From: Spizellomyces punctatus DAOM BR117 | Lineage: Eukaryota; Chytridiomycota; Chytridiomycetes; Spizellomycetales; Spizellomycetaceae | Length of the DNA: 64,000 bases | Reading direction: 5' to 3' | Assembly (NCBI RefSeq): GCF_000182565.1 | Contig: NW_015971541.1 | Coordinates: forward strand, 1,373,039-1,437,038 | In this document: positions 39,537-52,162 of the stretch, piece after piece | How the letters are laid out: the number at the start of each line of letters is the position of its first letter | Position numbering within the stretch: the stretch's first letter is position 1 | Notes under the pieces: generated by a model | Database searches by the model: none | The model's input: the letters and a program-made list of their open reading frames with translations, nothing else | What the model was told of the DNA's origin: nothing | Translations under genes and position numbers: made by a program

Positions 39537-41577
39537 TTCTTGCTGATCCTGGCCAGCGGGTGTTACGCAAGAGGACGGGGGAGAATTTTGTGGGGAGGAG
39601 GGTGGAACATTGTCGGGTTGTCCAGCTGGGTGTTTCGTTGTAGTCTGCGGTAAATTGCCAGAGGTTATGGCCCTGCTCGAGTGACCACACAAATTGTTGA
39701 ACCAACCTTCATCACTACTCAGCGGCGACAAAATCCCTGGTCCAGTCTCGGGCTCGACATTCTCTCGCTCCTCTTCTCCCTCTCCAGCGTCACTTCCTTC
39801 CTCTTCGTCTTCATCCTCATTGGCTTCTTCTTCACCCTTTTGTCCCAAAGGATTCTCCCAGGTGACACGACCTTGTGGCAGGATGTAGGGAACATGGTGA
39901 ACCCAGTTGGCTGGATCGATAAGCTGCTCTGGGGAGAGACTTTCGAATTCGGGGTTGATGATAATATTTTGGGGCTCTGATGGGTAATGTGAGCCAGGCA
40001 GAAAAGGTGGAACAAAGGGTATATTGACTTACGTGGATTTTCTTCATCCTCGTTCTCATCTTCTTGGTCAAATGTATAGTATCCGGACGGACTAACGACC
40101 GTTGCGGCGGAAATGCGCGCGATTTGACAGCGGAGATATTGAGCTTCGGTGTCGTTGAAGGGGGGGTAACTGACGATCTGTCAACACATTTTTAATACAT
40201 TTCTGAAAGAATGTTACGGAATTTGCTTTTCTGAACAACTATCGGCACCTTGTGATTCAAGTCCCCGGTGAAAAACTTTCGAATTCGACGGGAAGCTTGG
40301 AGTTTCTCGGGGATGACGTCCGGAAGACGGGTCCAGGGGCCTCCAGCTGCATGGGTGAAGGGTTAGTCCTGTTCATCCACATTGATAGCCAAGAATCGGC
40401 ATGTGCAAAAACAAACGACACGCACCGTAATTACAGACGTAATAAACGTATTTATTTACGCCAACCCTTTCCTCTCTCGGAAGCGGAATGACGGGCTTCT
40501 CTTTACGCTTGGGAACGTCCTCATCCTCCTCGGCTTCCTTCTTTTCTTCCGCATTTTCTTGCACCTCTTCTTCAACTTGAGGCGCATCCTCATCCACAGC
40601 ACCTTCCTTCAATTCACCTTCAATGATGAGATAATTCGCTTTTGCACCCAGTATCTTGCCCCACAAACGGACGGACTGGAGGGGTTTACTCGTTACAAGA
40701 CTCTTGAGGGAGAGAAAGAGCATGAACGTTTCTTCTTTCCCAAGGGAAACCTAGGTGAATTGTTTAACGCTGCCCAAATTTCTTGAATGTCTTTAACAAA
40801 ATTGTGTTTACCCCAGCCCATTCCCATAGATTGGAAAGGTCCATAATATCCGGAATTTCACCAAACGCTTCAGGATCCCCAGGTTCTTCCAAACCCGATT
40901 TCTGTAGTAATATCAATGTTTACAACCAACTCCGTTGATTCACCTTTAAATACAGTCATACCTCAAACAGCTTGACTTGAGCCGCTCCAATTTCATTGGC
41001 AGGAGCAACTTCTGACGCTTTCTTTTTGTTTTCACAGATTAATTGTCAAAAGGTGCTTGGAGATGCTTTAAGAACATTGTAGTCCACTTACTTGAAAAGC
41101 TCCTGGGGCATTAGGCCGGTCCACCACAAAATGCGATCTCTTGATATCCGCAGAAAGAGTCTCAAAAGCATCTTTAAGTTTAACCAGCAGTTAATTAAAT
41201 TTTCTAGTAGAAGGCTCGGAATCTTTGGCAACAGAAGGAAACCACCCACCAACTACATTCCCCGGTCTAGTCTCCAAAATCCTCACGATAACCTCGGTCA
41301 AATGGTCATATAGATTTAAATTGCTTTTCTCGCTCTGCGTCATCAAAAACGCCTTTGCGAGCGCCAGTTCGCTGCCTTCAGGAAGACGGGATGCAGGAGG
41401 TATGTAAAAGTCTTTGCGGTCTAGGAAGGGGTGTTGAGGTGGTGCAGCAGTTGTAGGTTCAGCAGGCGGGGTAGGCTGTGCTGGCTGCTCTTCCTTTTCG
41501 ACTTCCTCTGGCGGGGCCGAGGGCGTGGGTTCCGGAATGGGCTCGGGAACGACGAGTTCGACAGGATCTTCCTCCAT
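39537..41577 (-). CDS. Radial spoke head protein RSP4/6 (RSPH4A/6A family), 3' end lost in gap
   Basis: From ATG 41577 ([20 protein letters not shown]) through about seven exons to the N gap. Conserved blocks: [80 protein letters not shown], an acidic Glu-rich insert, [50 protein letters not shown] and [14 protein letters not shown]. After an intron, [20 protein letters not shown] and [10 protein letters not shown] follow, as in RSPH4A (PPWTARLSS..LRSNLWPGA). The protein is a spoke-head subunit needed for flagellar bending control. An in-frame Met at 41607 is an alternative start. The missing part should be the conserved WGWG-type C-terminus, roughly 100 residues. Confidence 0.93.
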
Positions 41578-42235
41578 GATTTGGTGATTTCGAGTAGGAA
41601 GAGACAATTTCTCCTAGTTTCTCGTTCTCTCTTGCCAGAGTCGGTGTTGGTATAGATCTTTCAAGAGTTTGCTATTAATTAGTGTTGGATGACAGGTTGG
41701 GTAAGCAATACGCGCTCTTTCAAGCTCCGACCATCACTAATGATCGATCATGAACGCCAACATAAGTTGGGCATTTTCAATATGGTCTGCGAGTGAGATA
41801 CATAAAGAATTGGGAGCATATATCTCTGGATTCTGCGATACTTTGCATGAATTGGATAAAAGTGGAGTGCGTAGAATATACCGTCCAGGACAAAAGTCGA
41901 GATAATTTTCCTTACAGAATGAAGAGGCCCCACTAGTGAGATGAGTAATTAGCATTCTTGCCACAGTTATATACGACCGTCAATCTGTCGATTCATGGTC
42001 TGATTGGCAAGGGAGTTCACGCAAGTTGATATGCTGAACTGCCATTCAATGGACCACATGCCGCGACGACAGAAATTGTTAGTTGAAAACATTGCGCTTC
42101 TGTGCAAGTGATCAAACCTAGGTGCCGATACTACATATTTGGCACCCACAGTGTGTCGCAAAGCTAACAAATAAAAATATATATTGCATATAAAATAGCT
42201 CACACACATACTTTCATAACGAAACACATGATTCC
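41578..42235. other. Intergenic, AT-rich
   Basis: About 660 bases upstream of the radial-spoke gene. Short ORFs here have no protein-like features. No RNA gene seen. Confidence 0.35.
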
Positions 42236-42694
42236 TCAACGAAGAAGACCACCTTCCCGATAATATTCAACCACCTCCTTCACCTTTTCCGCTGCGGTCA
42301 CACATACTCCCACAACGGTCTCAAGAGCATATCCAACCACATATTCACCCGTCTGCTTTCCATCATCGAACGCGCCTTTTACTTCAGGAGTTTGAATCCT
42401 GTCCAAGGCCCGCGTCAAGACATGTTCAGCGGATTTCGATGAACGAGTTGCGGGGGCTTCATCCCGTTTCTTTTCTTTTGGTGGTTGATGGCGGTGGATT
42501 TGGGTTTTAGGATTTTGACGCTGGGCATGAGTCGTCGCGTTTTTCCCAGTTAGAGTTGGGAGTGCGGAGAGACCCGTTTCCACTGGGGCTGGGTTGGGGT
42601 TCAGACCGTGTTGAGCGGCTTCAATGGGAGTTGGAAAGTCCGTTTGTGCGGTCGTTGAGAGTGGGGTTGGGTAGGTTGCCGTTGCCGTTGCCAT
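42236..42694 (-). CDS. Hypothetical 152-aa protein
   Basis: Single exon from ATG 42694 (MATATATYPTPLSTTAQTDF). The N-terminal two thirds is disordered, rich in Thr/Pro/Gln/Lys. The last 50 residues look folded: VKGAFDDGKQTGEYVVGYAL and ETVVGVCVTAAEKVKEVVEY, a Gly/Ala/Val-rich amphipathic helix pair reminiscent of lipid-droplet or senescence-type helices. I recognise no family. Codon use and a clean single ORF argue that it is real; it could also be two exons. Confidence 0.5.
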   Translation of the reverse strand: MATATATYPTPLSTTAQTDFPTPIEAAQHGLNPNPAPVETGLSALPTLTGKNATTHAQRQNPKTQIHRHQPPKEKKRDEAPATRSSKSAEHVLTRALDRIQTPEVKGAFDDGKQTGEYVVGYALETVVGVCVTAAEKVKEVVEYYREGGLLR

Positions 42695-43407
42695 CTGTTA
42701 CTTTGGGTATGTAATCGGTAACGATGTTGGGGGAAAGGATGATGAATCTTCAAACGTACGCCTTTTATAGAAACGGTGAGAGTCGTGTCCAAAGGGGAAA
42801 AAAGGGCCGAACCCAAGGGGAAGAAACCTCAGGTATTGGGAGGGCGGAATTTCAAGCGCGTGTGTGGCTTGGCGGATTTCGTAATGATTGCATGTGAAAG
42901 GGGTGAATGTTGACGGGCGTGTATTCGATTGGATTCTTAGCCCCTCGTCTTCATGCTGTCGAGGAGACGGCAGGAAGCGTCGAGAACGTCGAGAACATTT
43001 GGGGAAATGATTGTATTGAAGAGTAGCGCAAAGAGTATTTGTACTGTGCAGGAGCAGCATGTCGTGGCGCGTCCAAAGGCACCCAGGGGACACTTCAGGG
43101 TGGTGCCAGACTGACCTGCATGGCAAGCGTCCTGAGCACAGAAAGCCTTATGTGGAGTAAAATGATGCTTTTGTGCACTCAGGGCGTCTTTCTGTTGGTA
43201 CATGTCGCCAGGGATGCAAATGTTCGACAGATACTTTGTTATTCATGTCAGAACAAAGGAGATTCAAGAATATACGCCTGGCATCTTTGAACCAATAGGA
43301 TTTACCAAATGTACAAAGTCAAAGACATGCTCGTGTCCCCCAGTAACCCGAATCTGACAACATGACATTTCACACCAGGCCACGTCGTTTCCGTATATCT
43401 CTATAGC
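42695..43407. other. Intergenic, hypothetical gene to UBP8 3' end
   Basis: About 710 bases. ORFs on both strands lack conserved features. No repeat seen. Confidence 0.35.
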
Positions 43408-46203
43408 TCATGTCGGTGTCGAAGGATAATGATAACCATTTTGCATATAAAAGCACATGTATCTGCGGAACAACAAGATACAAGTTATAACGAATCATGA
43501 TCGGAACTGCAGAAAAGAGTCATACCCAGTTCCTGCGGAGACATCAGACTGATTTGCAATCGTAACATTGTGATCGTCAAAGGCGAACCACTGGAACCAT
43601 ATTCTTAGTATCTGAAAATCGGTTCCTGTAACTCTACCTGGATTTCATACCTGTCCTCGCTCTCGTGCATACGTGGTATAATGTCCCGTTTCCAATCGAC
43701 CAGTATGATTCACGACGGCGAACAGAGAATATTTGTAGGAGGGAATGCCATCCCTGAAATGAGCAGATAACCCATAAATACACAACAAAGTTCGCTAAGA
43801 GATTTCGCTTCAATTCTCACATTGAAGACTCTGCCAAGTTTCTGCTCGTCTTTTTAGTAGTTGCAGAACCAGGTCGTAGCTTGTGACGAAGCTTCATAGC
43901 TCGGGTGGTGTAAGGAGTCATGTCAAGCTCAGCTGGTACCCGGACAATAGTCTCAATCTTGGAAGAACTCGAGGACTTTGCTGAATGCTCAAAACGCTGA
44001 CAAATATACATGTGAGCTGAGGTGCGCGCCAATACGTGGGTATATATTGCGAGGAAGATACCTTTAGCTGGATGCTCAATACTGGTGGCAGCTTTTTAAT
44101 GGAAATTTGCTTCGTGGCTTCCTGTTATGATTTAATGGATTGGTCACTTGCCCCACACGGTGCGGTGCATAAACAGCCAGGATGTACCTTGCTTTCCTTG
44201 CAGTGACTACAATTGTACTCGAGTTTCTCTGGGATAGTGAACCTGAGGCAAACGTACTAGTCAGCAGTGGATAAGCTTGGTTGACGAGAGAATGGGACAA
44301 ACTACCTCTCCAAACATTCCCCCAGCGTACAGGTATCAAGGGGATCATGCATCTTGTGCTTCGCGCCTTTTTTCGCTTCTGAAGTCTCTTGCACTCCATT
44401 TGCCATCGGCTTGCGATTACGCGCATCAGATGCATGAACTGCTTGCACTACTTCGGCAGCAGCTGCAGCAAGTTTGGCAGCCGATTTTTTTGCGGTTCCA
44501 TTTGTGACCCTTCCTGATCCCGGACGCCGCTTTACTTCGAGGGACATGTCAATGATTGGATCGTAGGCTGTGGAGACATTATGGCACGCTGAGCAGGTTA
44601 CGTCTGATTGCAGTAATCCTGAGAAAGTTTGATGTATGACACAGCGGCATTCCTGGTCTTCCATGTCCTGGGCTAGATACAGAGTCAGTTTTGCATAGCT
44701 CTGTTGCCCTAACATTGGCGCTACGCACCTGCACAGTTGTTATGTATTTCATTCGCCAGCGAGATGAAGAATTCGTGCGCGTCCTGTTGTGAATATCCGG
44801 CCATATGTTTTTGCGACATCCACATGGCATTGAGAAACGCCGCAGGACCATATGGTTTTGTCTCCCCGCTATAAAACTGTATGGGCTCTTTCTGTGAGTA
44901 GCCATGCTCAGTCAAATCCCTAATTTCATGTAAAAACCAACCTCGTGAAACACAAGATCCATCTGGCATGCCATACAGTGCTGGTCCCGTTTGGGGCACA
45001 AGCTTCGGTTATGCCTGTCGCTCAGGAAATAGCATCTGAGCACTGGATTGTGTATCATCGCTTGAAGAATGGCGTTCATGAAGCACGTATTTCCCAGATT
45101 GTGGCAGCCTCGTAGTCCTATGCACGAGCCGCAGAGTTGGTAACGATGCGCATCATAGATGGTCATAGTCTCGCGCAACCAACCAGAGCATCTCTGTAGC
45201 TTGGATCCGCTCAGTATTGTTTGCACCTCCAGCGTGGAAGGAGTCCAATCGAAAAAGCGAAGCCGTTTGGCATTTGGCTCTGTGAAGTGATGGACTGTTG
45301 GCGATAAATCTTATAATTCATCGTTCGATGTGCGCTCACCTTTGATTCTAGATATAATTCTATCCATTCGCTCTTGTTCCGAATGGAGTACACGCTCAAG
45401 ATCTAGATCGTATACATAGTTCTTGCATTGGGAACAATATATATTCCCTGTCAACCAGTCCATAGCTAACGGTCGGATATAAACAAAAGTGTTGGCGTCA
45501 GTAAAATAACACCCATTCTTTCATCAGCCCAAGCCTCACATACAATCACCGACAAACTCACCCAACGTATGCCCAGTCTGATTCATATGCTCCTGAATAT
45601 GTCCACCGCGATAACATCCGATATAGACGCATCCCAAACATGCATGCAGTCTCGCGGTGGAGGACGTTGAATTGCATGTACCACAAATAGGCATTGGAAG
45701 CTAGTATTTTGACAATTCCGTATTGGAATGGCGAAAAAAACGGAACAAGTAAAATTGCGGGCAAGTTCGTCAGTTCCATTTGATCAAATGCCCAGATCGC
45801 TGCGTGTCGCCTTCCATACCTGCTCCACATAATGTATTTCCTTATCAATCCATCCCAAACTTCTCTTCCTCTTCTTTCCACCAGATGTAGGTGTCTCCTC
45901 ATCATCCAATCGGCACATAACTTTAAATTCTTTATTCTTCCTATTGATATGCAAATGCCCACGGTTGCGATACGACAGTGCATATCGGAAGCAGCTACGG
46001 TAATTACTGATTAGTTCTTGTGCAGCTGGGGATAGATGATGTGGAGGGTAATGTGAGGATGCAGGCGGTGTTTTCACTGCGGCGAGATGCGGGCATCCAT
46101 GGATATTGGCACCGTCGGGAGACCGGTGAAGGGCGTAGGGCGAGATGCAAAGGGGGTCTGGGCCTATATTAGGACGGCTTGGCTTTCTGGACCCTTTGGG
46201 CAT
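43408..46203 (-). CDS. UBP8: SAGA-type ubiquitin protease Ubp8/USP22
   Basis: Roughly ten exons from ATG 46203. An N-terminal ZnF-UBP domain has [49 protein letters not shown] and [20 protein letters not shown]. The protease domain has the Cys box [20 protein letters not shown] (catalytic Cys in GNTC), QQDAHEFF, a zinc-ribbon pair ([20 protein letters not shown]) and the His box [17 protein letters not shown], followed by [10 protein letters not shown] and the final exon [11 protein letters not shown] basic Ala/Lys insert ([17 protein letters not shown]) lies between the ribbons. Ubp8 removes ubiquitin from histone H2B in SAGA. Divergent from SLX9 at about 200 bases. Confidence 0.93.
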
Positions 46204-46404
46204 GGTAATGTGCGAGGTATCTTGTAGATGGGAAGCAAAATGTGCCGTTTACAGTTGATGCCAAGGTCGGGTGCAGTTGGGAGATTCCTGCTTACGGTGC
46301 AGGTGGAACTACGATGTCATCCCGTGTCTATTTCCATGGCAACAAAATAGCCTTGCTCCCCCACCAGCAGGCGAGTTTGCACTTGCCAGATCTGCCACAT
46401 CGAC

Positions 46405-47219
46405 ATGCCCAAATTCAAAAGAGAACGACAGCGGTTCCATGCCAAACCAGTGGACATGGGTGCATCTGCCATGATGGTAGATGCCCCTGTGGTTCACAAT
46501 CCTGCCACCAATGAAGAACTCATCACCGTCCACAGAACCATGTCTGCTGTTCCCGCCTTGTCTGAAGCAGACATTTTCGGTGCTGTTGGAAAAGTACGTA
46601 ACAGCCCGATCTGTCCGTTCAAGGTCAATAGTTTCTTTTTTTGCTTACATCCTGCAAGTAGCCTGCGGACACTACAGGGCAGACCCAAAACGAGACTTTG
46701 GCTCGGACAGGAGAAACGGCTGATAACACAGTGCTTAAAAAGAAGGAAAGGCGACAACAGCGACATGAGCGCTGGCTGCAGAGTAAGCGGCGTTTTGATT
46801 ATAATCCTCCTTGATTGCTCCATTAAGCAAAAGCGTAGAGCTCGGAAGTGTTTACATGTCCAAAACGTCATCCAAAAAGAAGAAGGGACAAAATGTCGGT
46901 ACTTTGACATTGGACACAATAAAGGATATCCTGCCATCTGTTCTGGAAGAAGAGTCTCCAAAAGCAAAGACCGATGTGGCCCGGAAGAAGAAGGCAAAGC
47001 CAGTTTCTCAAAGTGCACGACAAGCAGCCGCGTACGTGTGGGGTGTGCGACCGACTGATATACGTATGGGCACTCACAGCGGTTTTCTCGCTTTTCAGGG
47101 TTAGCGAAATTGTAAGATTTCAAAAAGTTCTCCAGCATCCTACATTCAGAAACAACCCTATAGCGACCATTCGACAACATCTTCAGAACACTATTACACC
47201 CGATGGGACGTCAGCGTAG
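46405..47219 (+). CDS. SLX9: Ribosome biogenesis protein Slx9-like
   Basis: Four exons (from 46405; exon 2 from about 46662; last exon ends 47219). Start MPKFKRERQRFHAKPVDMGA is basic. Exon 2 ends NTVLKKKERRQQRHERWLQ, the family's K-K-E-R-R..R-x-x-W-L helix. Exon 3 has GTLTLDTIKDILPSVLEE. The last exon has SEIVRFQKVLQHPTFRNNPI and ATIRQHLQNTI, the Slx9/FAM207A C-terminal signature (F-Q-x-V-L-x-x-P-x-F..NP...I..HL.NT). Slx9 acts in 40S pre-ribosome maturation and export. The acceptor at AAGTAG|CCTGCG was chosen because only it keeps frame with exon 1. Confidence 0.85.
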
Positions 47220-47521
47220 CTGTCATGTTCACGCATTTATTTATTACCTTTTCTGTCCTCCGTCTTCTGTAACATGGGGTTTTTATGACCTCCCATCCAA
47301 CCACCGTGCGTCTCTCAAACGTGTATATATATCAGTAGCTTTTACTTGACGTGAATATTATTATTTCTATATCGACGTTATGGTACATTTATGTGAAATT
47401 GAGTACATGCTCATGAGGTCGCTGGGGTTTCTGAAGTGTCTTTGAGGGAGTTCGTATTTGTGAACACTGATATTCCATGTACTCGTACGTTCGGGGAGGC
47501 AACAGGACATGCAGAAGGAAA
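47220..47521. other. Convergent intergenic region, SLX9 / Tctex1
   Basis: 302 bases with both 3' ends; TATATATATC run near 47324-47333. No gene. Confidence 0.4.
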
Positions 47522-48298
47522 CTACTCGTAGTAACATCCAAACACGATTGCCACAGCAAAAAGCGTCGCCTGCAATTGAGAGAACATGAGACTTCCCTAA
47601 AATGGCATGCGAAATATACGTCCGATCGACTCACATTCTTGAAGGAGACAGAGGCATACGAATCCGTGGTGGTATCCCATAATGCGCGTGAGGCAACTCG
47701 AATACCTTGACCCTTGAATTCACCGATTGTAACATCCACTACAAACTTGTAGCGCTCATAATCTAGTTCTACATATCCAATCAGCCCTTGACGATCATAG
47801 ATGCGGTGTAGACGACTCAAGTAACATACTTTTCACGGCAGCAAGAATCTCATTCGAAATGGTTTGACACAATACGGGCACTTGTTCGCTGTCGTACTTC
47901 ACTTTGGTCAAACTTTTTTGAAGGATTTCTTCTGTCAGTCTCCGGACTTGTCCACTTTGAAACCTGTATCCAAGAATGTCAATCAAAGCCCAAAGCACCG
48001 CCCATCTCCCATAGCAATGTCCATCATACTTTCTATCCGGCTTTGTCTTATAGGTATTCTCAAAGACTACGGCATTTACGGGTGGAACCTGCTCCTCCTG
48101 CATCGTCCCCCTGGTCAAATTCGTCCTCGAACCATGTCGAGATGCGAGAAGGTTGCTCCGCGATCCAAGAACTTGTCGCGAGCCGCGGAGGCCTGAACTG
48201 GGTGCTGTACCTGGGGCACTGGCGTGAGTTGAATGCTGCTCACGGTTGCTTCCAGCAGAATGCGGAGGATTATCAGATGTCTCTTCGGCTGCGGGCAT
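47522..48298 (-). CDS. Tctex1-domain dynein light chain
   Basis: About four exons from ATG 48298. A Ser/Gly/Arg-rich leader of about 75 residues (GSRSNLLASRHGSRTNLTRG) precedes the Tctex1 fold: VFENTYKTKPDRK, VRRLTEEILQKSLTKVKYDS, CQTISNEILAAVKRL, DYERYKFVVDVTIGEFKGQG, RVASRALWDTTTDSYASVSF and the last exon ATLFAVAIVFGCYYE, a near-perfect family C-terminus. The long leader and the N-x-Y-x-x-x-P-D-R motif are typical of the TCTEX1D/DYNLT2-4 group of axonemal or intraflagellar-transport dynein light chains, not of cytoplasmic Tctex1 alone. Shares a 200-base promoter with SDS22. Confidence 0.9.
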
Positions 48299-48499
48299 AC
48301 TTGTAAATGTTTTTATTCTGAGAGTTAGGATGTGGATTAATGGAACCAGTTGCGAGCAAAAGCGTGTTCGGGCGATGCTTGCGTAAGGAGATGATATTGA
48401 TTTATAGTCAATTTATAGTCATGACTCAGCATGATGACGATGTCGGCGATTTCCAGCTTTCTTACTTTCCACACTTCCAGCTTTTTCATACCGACAATC

Positions 48500-49953
48500 A
48501 TGTCAGATACACGCCCAGAAGCACTTAATTCCACCTTTTCCAATGACCCGCCCAACCTGGAACCGGATTCCGAAGACGACGATCACGCACCAGAAGTTGG
48601 GCGAGACAGCAATGGTGCGCCAAGATTGTGAAGCTTGGCGAAAGCTTATCTTTGCCAATTATTTTTCTGGTATTCTTAGAGGGCTTTTTGGACAACGTAC
48701 CTGACGATACAACGGTATAAATGTCAGTTCATGCAAAGGGTTGTACTTGAAATGTCCTAAAGGATTGACTCCAACAGGAGTTGGACCTCATCCATGAACG
48801 CATAACAACTCTCGAAGGACTTGGGTTAGAGCGATTACACCAACTACAGGTTTGTCACTCGTTGCGTTTATTTCACTTTTTATTGTAATTAAATCAAACG
48901 GCAACACTTTAAGCGGCTCAGCTTGCGCCAAAATCTTATTACAAAAATCACGGACTTGAACCATCTCACGCAACTGGAGGAACTCGACGTGTACGATAAT
49001 CGGATTACAAAAGTAGAAGGTCTTGATCAGTTAACAGCGCTGACGTGGGTTCTCTCAACTCTGTGGACGCTTTAAGTATGGCCTGGTATTGATTGCGAGA
49101 TATAGATCTCTTGACCTGTCCTTCAACAAAATTCGACATATTGAGAATCTTGATACGTTACTCAACGTCACGGACCTGTATTTTGTCGCAAACAAGATCT
49201 CACGCATTACAAACTTGGGGCATCTTGTCAATTTGAGAAATCTAGAGTTGGGTGCTAATCGTATACGTGTAAGTCGTTTAAAATATCGAGTGTGATCTGG
49301 CAAAGTGCTAAATACTAATATTGGGTACAGACGATTGAAAACCTTGATAGTCTTGTCAACCTCGAACAGCTATGGCTGGGCAAGAACAAGATTGTGAAAC
49401 TGCAAGGATTAGATAACTTAAAGAATTTGAAAATCCTTAGCATTCAGGTTCGTATTGCACGTAATCCCCTCCGTTGCCTCATTATCCTAATATTTTGTCA
49501 CAGAGTAACCGGATCACCAAACTTGAAGGTCTGAGCAACCTTCATAACCTCGAGGAGCTCTATATAAGCCATAACGGAATCGAAAAGATTGAGAATCTGG
49601 AGATGAATACAAAATTACGGGTCTTGGATGTGGGAGCGAATCGGATCACCGATTTGGAAGGCGTACATCATTTGGACGCATTAGAGGAGCTTTGGGTGTG
49701 TTTTATTTCTCTCCCGACTTTTGACGTCTGCTTTGCAGGGAGATTGATAATTTGGCATCTTTAGGCAAACGATAACAATCTATCTTCATTCGAGCAAATC
49801 GAAACTGTTCTTTCGGACAAACAACACCTCACCACCGTGTATTTTGAGCGGAACCCACTCGAAAAGGAAGCAAAGGCCACGTACCGATTAAAGATCAAGA
49901 CGATTTTACCGAGGGTGTTGCAGATTGATGCATCCATGGTCAGGGCTGCCTGA
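48500..49953 (+). CDS. SDS22: Protein phosphatase 1 regulatory subunit Sds22
   Basis: About eight exons from MSDTRPEALNSTFSNDPPNL to IDASMVRAA. After an acidic leader come about eleven 22-residue leucine-rich repeats of the SDS22 type (for example LEELDVYDNRITKVEGLDQL, LDLSFNKIRHIENLDTLLNV, LEQLWLGKNKIVKLQGLDNL, LEELYISHNGIEKIENLEMN) and the LRR cap (LTTVYFERNPLEKEAKATYR followed by LKIKTILPRVLQID). Sds22 binds PP1 and helps its biogenesis and mitotic function. Introns fall between repeats. The end is a canonical P-x-L-x-Q-I-D-A. Confidence 0.96.
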
Positions 49954-50178
49954 TTCAGTTGGTTTCGTACTGTTTATATAGGAGGCGAGAGATATAGATA
50001 TTTTTCGCAGTGTAGAACGTAACATTTGTTACAGAGTACATAGTATATAGGTTTCCAAGATAACCAAAATGGATCTGACTTTACATGGCCATTATCATAG
50101 CCACATGAACCAGTAGTATCCTCAAAGAAACCAATCCCTTTCATTAAAAGAAAAAATGGTATAGCAACCAAATACCAA

Positions 50179-51859
50179 TCAACTCATCACGATCATCAAC
50201 CATGCCAAAAATATTTGCACCCCGGCTACAAGGAAGAGAAATTGAATTCTTCTTTGTCGCGTAGGCTGGTCAATAGGGTTATAGCCTTCGGGGAGCATAA
50301 TGTACTTGAGGGTTCGGAGCTGTTGTAATAGATTACTTAGAAGCTCTAGTAATGTGCAACGCAAGTGGTTGACACTTACTGTGAAAAAAGCTAGACACCC
50401 CATACTATATGCGAAAATGCCATAAAATGCCCAATTCGCGGGTAAAAAGATTTTCACAATCAGGGTTGCGATAACCCTATTCATCTCATCAGAACACCTT
50501 TTACCATAATGAACTGAGAACACGCTTACATACCCAATAAACTTATATCCACTGTACGCAATCAGGTCCAAGAAGGGAACTTCGGTTGTCACATTCAAGA
50601 GGTAAAATCCGAGCTTCAGAAACAAGACCTCGGTAAATACAATGAAGAAGGCAGTGGTGCCTGTCATTCCTAGGATATCTGGTGAAAAGCTACAAAAAAG
50701 TAAAGTTGAGTGGATTGGCCTCGTTTGACGAGACAGGAGAACTAGACCTACGATTTGGACAGTTTGCGATCCACTTGTGTTGGATCGCTTTTTGATGCCG
50801 CACTTTGTAATCCCAGCCGGACGCCCACAAGGAGAATATAGGTCACAAATGACATGACTGATGATCAAGGATATCAAGGATACATGAACAAAATGACCAG
50901 TGTTGGAGGTTGTCAGCTGTTCGTACTCACCGGGAATATACAAGTCGGGTGCATTGAGATCCTCTCGAGGGGGTTTGTATCCCTCCATCGCACCATTCTG
51001 CTCAGATCGACGGACCAGTCTTGTCCACGACTACTCAAGGTCTGTCAATACAGAAAAATGGACTCTGCCGCGGTATAGAACGTTTCTCTCACCTGATGAC
51101 GAAATGGGAAGAGGAGGAGACGGATCTTGTTGAAGACATACGAGTTGCTAACGTTAAAGTAGTATTTCAAGTGTGGTACGTTGATCCAGCGATTCCACTA
51201 TACGATGCTATCATGAGCACTCAACACGCCTCCTCATCGACTCTATAATGACAGTGACCCACATTTTGATTCAGATTCTCCTGAGCCTGCTGTAAGGCCT
51301 TCCCACCCAGCTGCATACCCAGCTGCCCCGCTGCACTAGTCTGAAACTCGTTGATGAAGTTGCTCCCAAAGTAGTTCTGTTGGGAAGGTCCTCCCATATG
51401 TTGTCCGCCCATGTGCTGCGAAGCTTGCGGTTGGTTCATATTGTTCACGTACGCATTGGATGCTGAACCTCCCACACCAAAACTCCCTTGATGCATCCCT
51501 CCCGCTGGCCCAGGTGTTCCCCTAGGCATTTGTTGTGCCTGGAAGCCGCCAGTTCCTCCCGCACTGTACGATCCCTGGTGTGTTGGTTGTCTATGATATG
51601 GTTGCGGTGCGTAGCCTAGCGTGGCACTCTGAGCAGGAGGGAATTGAGCACCGTACCCGGATTGCGAGCGGTTGGCCTGAATGGGGGCTACCCGTGGCCC
51701 ACCCGCTGCACCTTGTGGTTGTCCAGTTGGAAGCTGTGGCGAGCTGGAGAATGATGTTTGGGGAGTTGTGAAGCCGACGGGACGTTGAGGATGTTGTGGG
51801 ACGGGTGCTTGGATGGGGGGTGGAGACCATGAGGGTGTTGGTGGGCCACTGTTGTACAT
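50179..51859 (-). CDS. YIF1: Yif1-like ER-Golgi membrane protein
   Basis: About seven exons from ATG 51859 (MYNSGPPTPSWSPPPIQAPV). The N-terminal 200 residues are Gly/Gln/Pro-rich (MHQGSFGVGGSAS, QHMGGQHMGGPSQQ). Then NFINEFQTSAAGQLGMQLGG starts the conserved Yif1 part, with YFNVSNSYVFNKIRLLLFPF (reading across the intron), DLNAPDLYIP, and a transmembrane bundle including FFIVFTEVLFLKLGFYLLNV, FLDLIAYSGYKFIGYVSVF and LFLVAGVQIFLAWLMIVMS. Yif1 pairs with Yip1 in COPII vesicle fusion. An upstream in-frame ATG at 51961 is not conserved and would place the start only 19 bases from the TCACGTGA site. Confidence 0.92.
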
Positions 51860-52162
51860 TGTGGTTAACGTTGAACCAGTGGACGCGATGAAAAAACAAA
51901 ATGATTCGCCTGTGATGAGAGATTGATGTCGTGAACTTTTAGCGACGTGTCGAGCGGCCACTCGCCTTCCTTGTTACTATCACGTGACTCTCATCCATAT
52001 TTCTGCTTTCCACCCGAGTTTATCAATATTCAACCAGTGCTCTCTGTTTATGCCTTTTACTCCATTATTTCTTACGGCCTTTTATTCAGGACTTTAATAA
52101 GTACATACGACTACATATAATAAAAATTATGTAAAGAAAAAATACTGACGATGTACACCATC
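51860..52162. other. Intergenic, YIF1 promoter to deacetylase 3' end
   Basis: About 300 bases; only the TCACGTGA at 51980 stands out. Confidence 0.4.
51980..51987. promoter_or_regulatory. TCACGTGA palindrome before YIF1
   Basis: Perfect palindrome 121 bases upstream of the preferred YIF1 ATG. Confidence 0.45.

Noticed and set aside
46494-47180. 228-aa minus-strand ORF
   Set aside because: Runs across SLX9 exons and introns on the opposite strand; no protein-like pattern.
50854-51248. Overlapping plus-strand ORFs of 74-77 aa
   Set aside because: They lie over exons and introns of YIF1 and share no family features.
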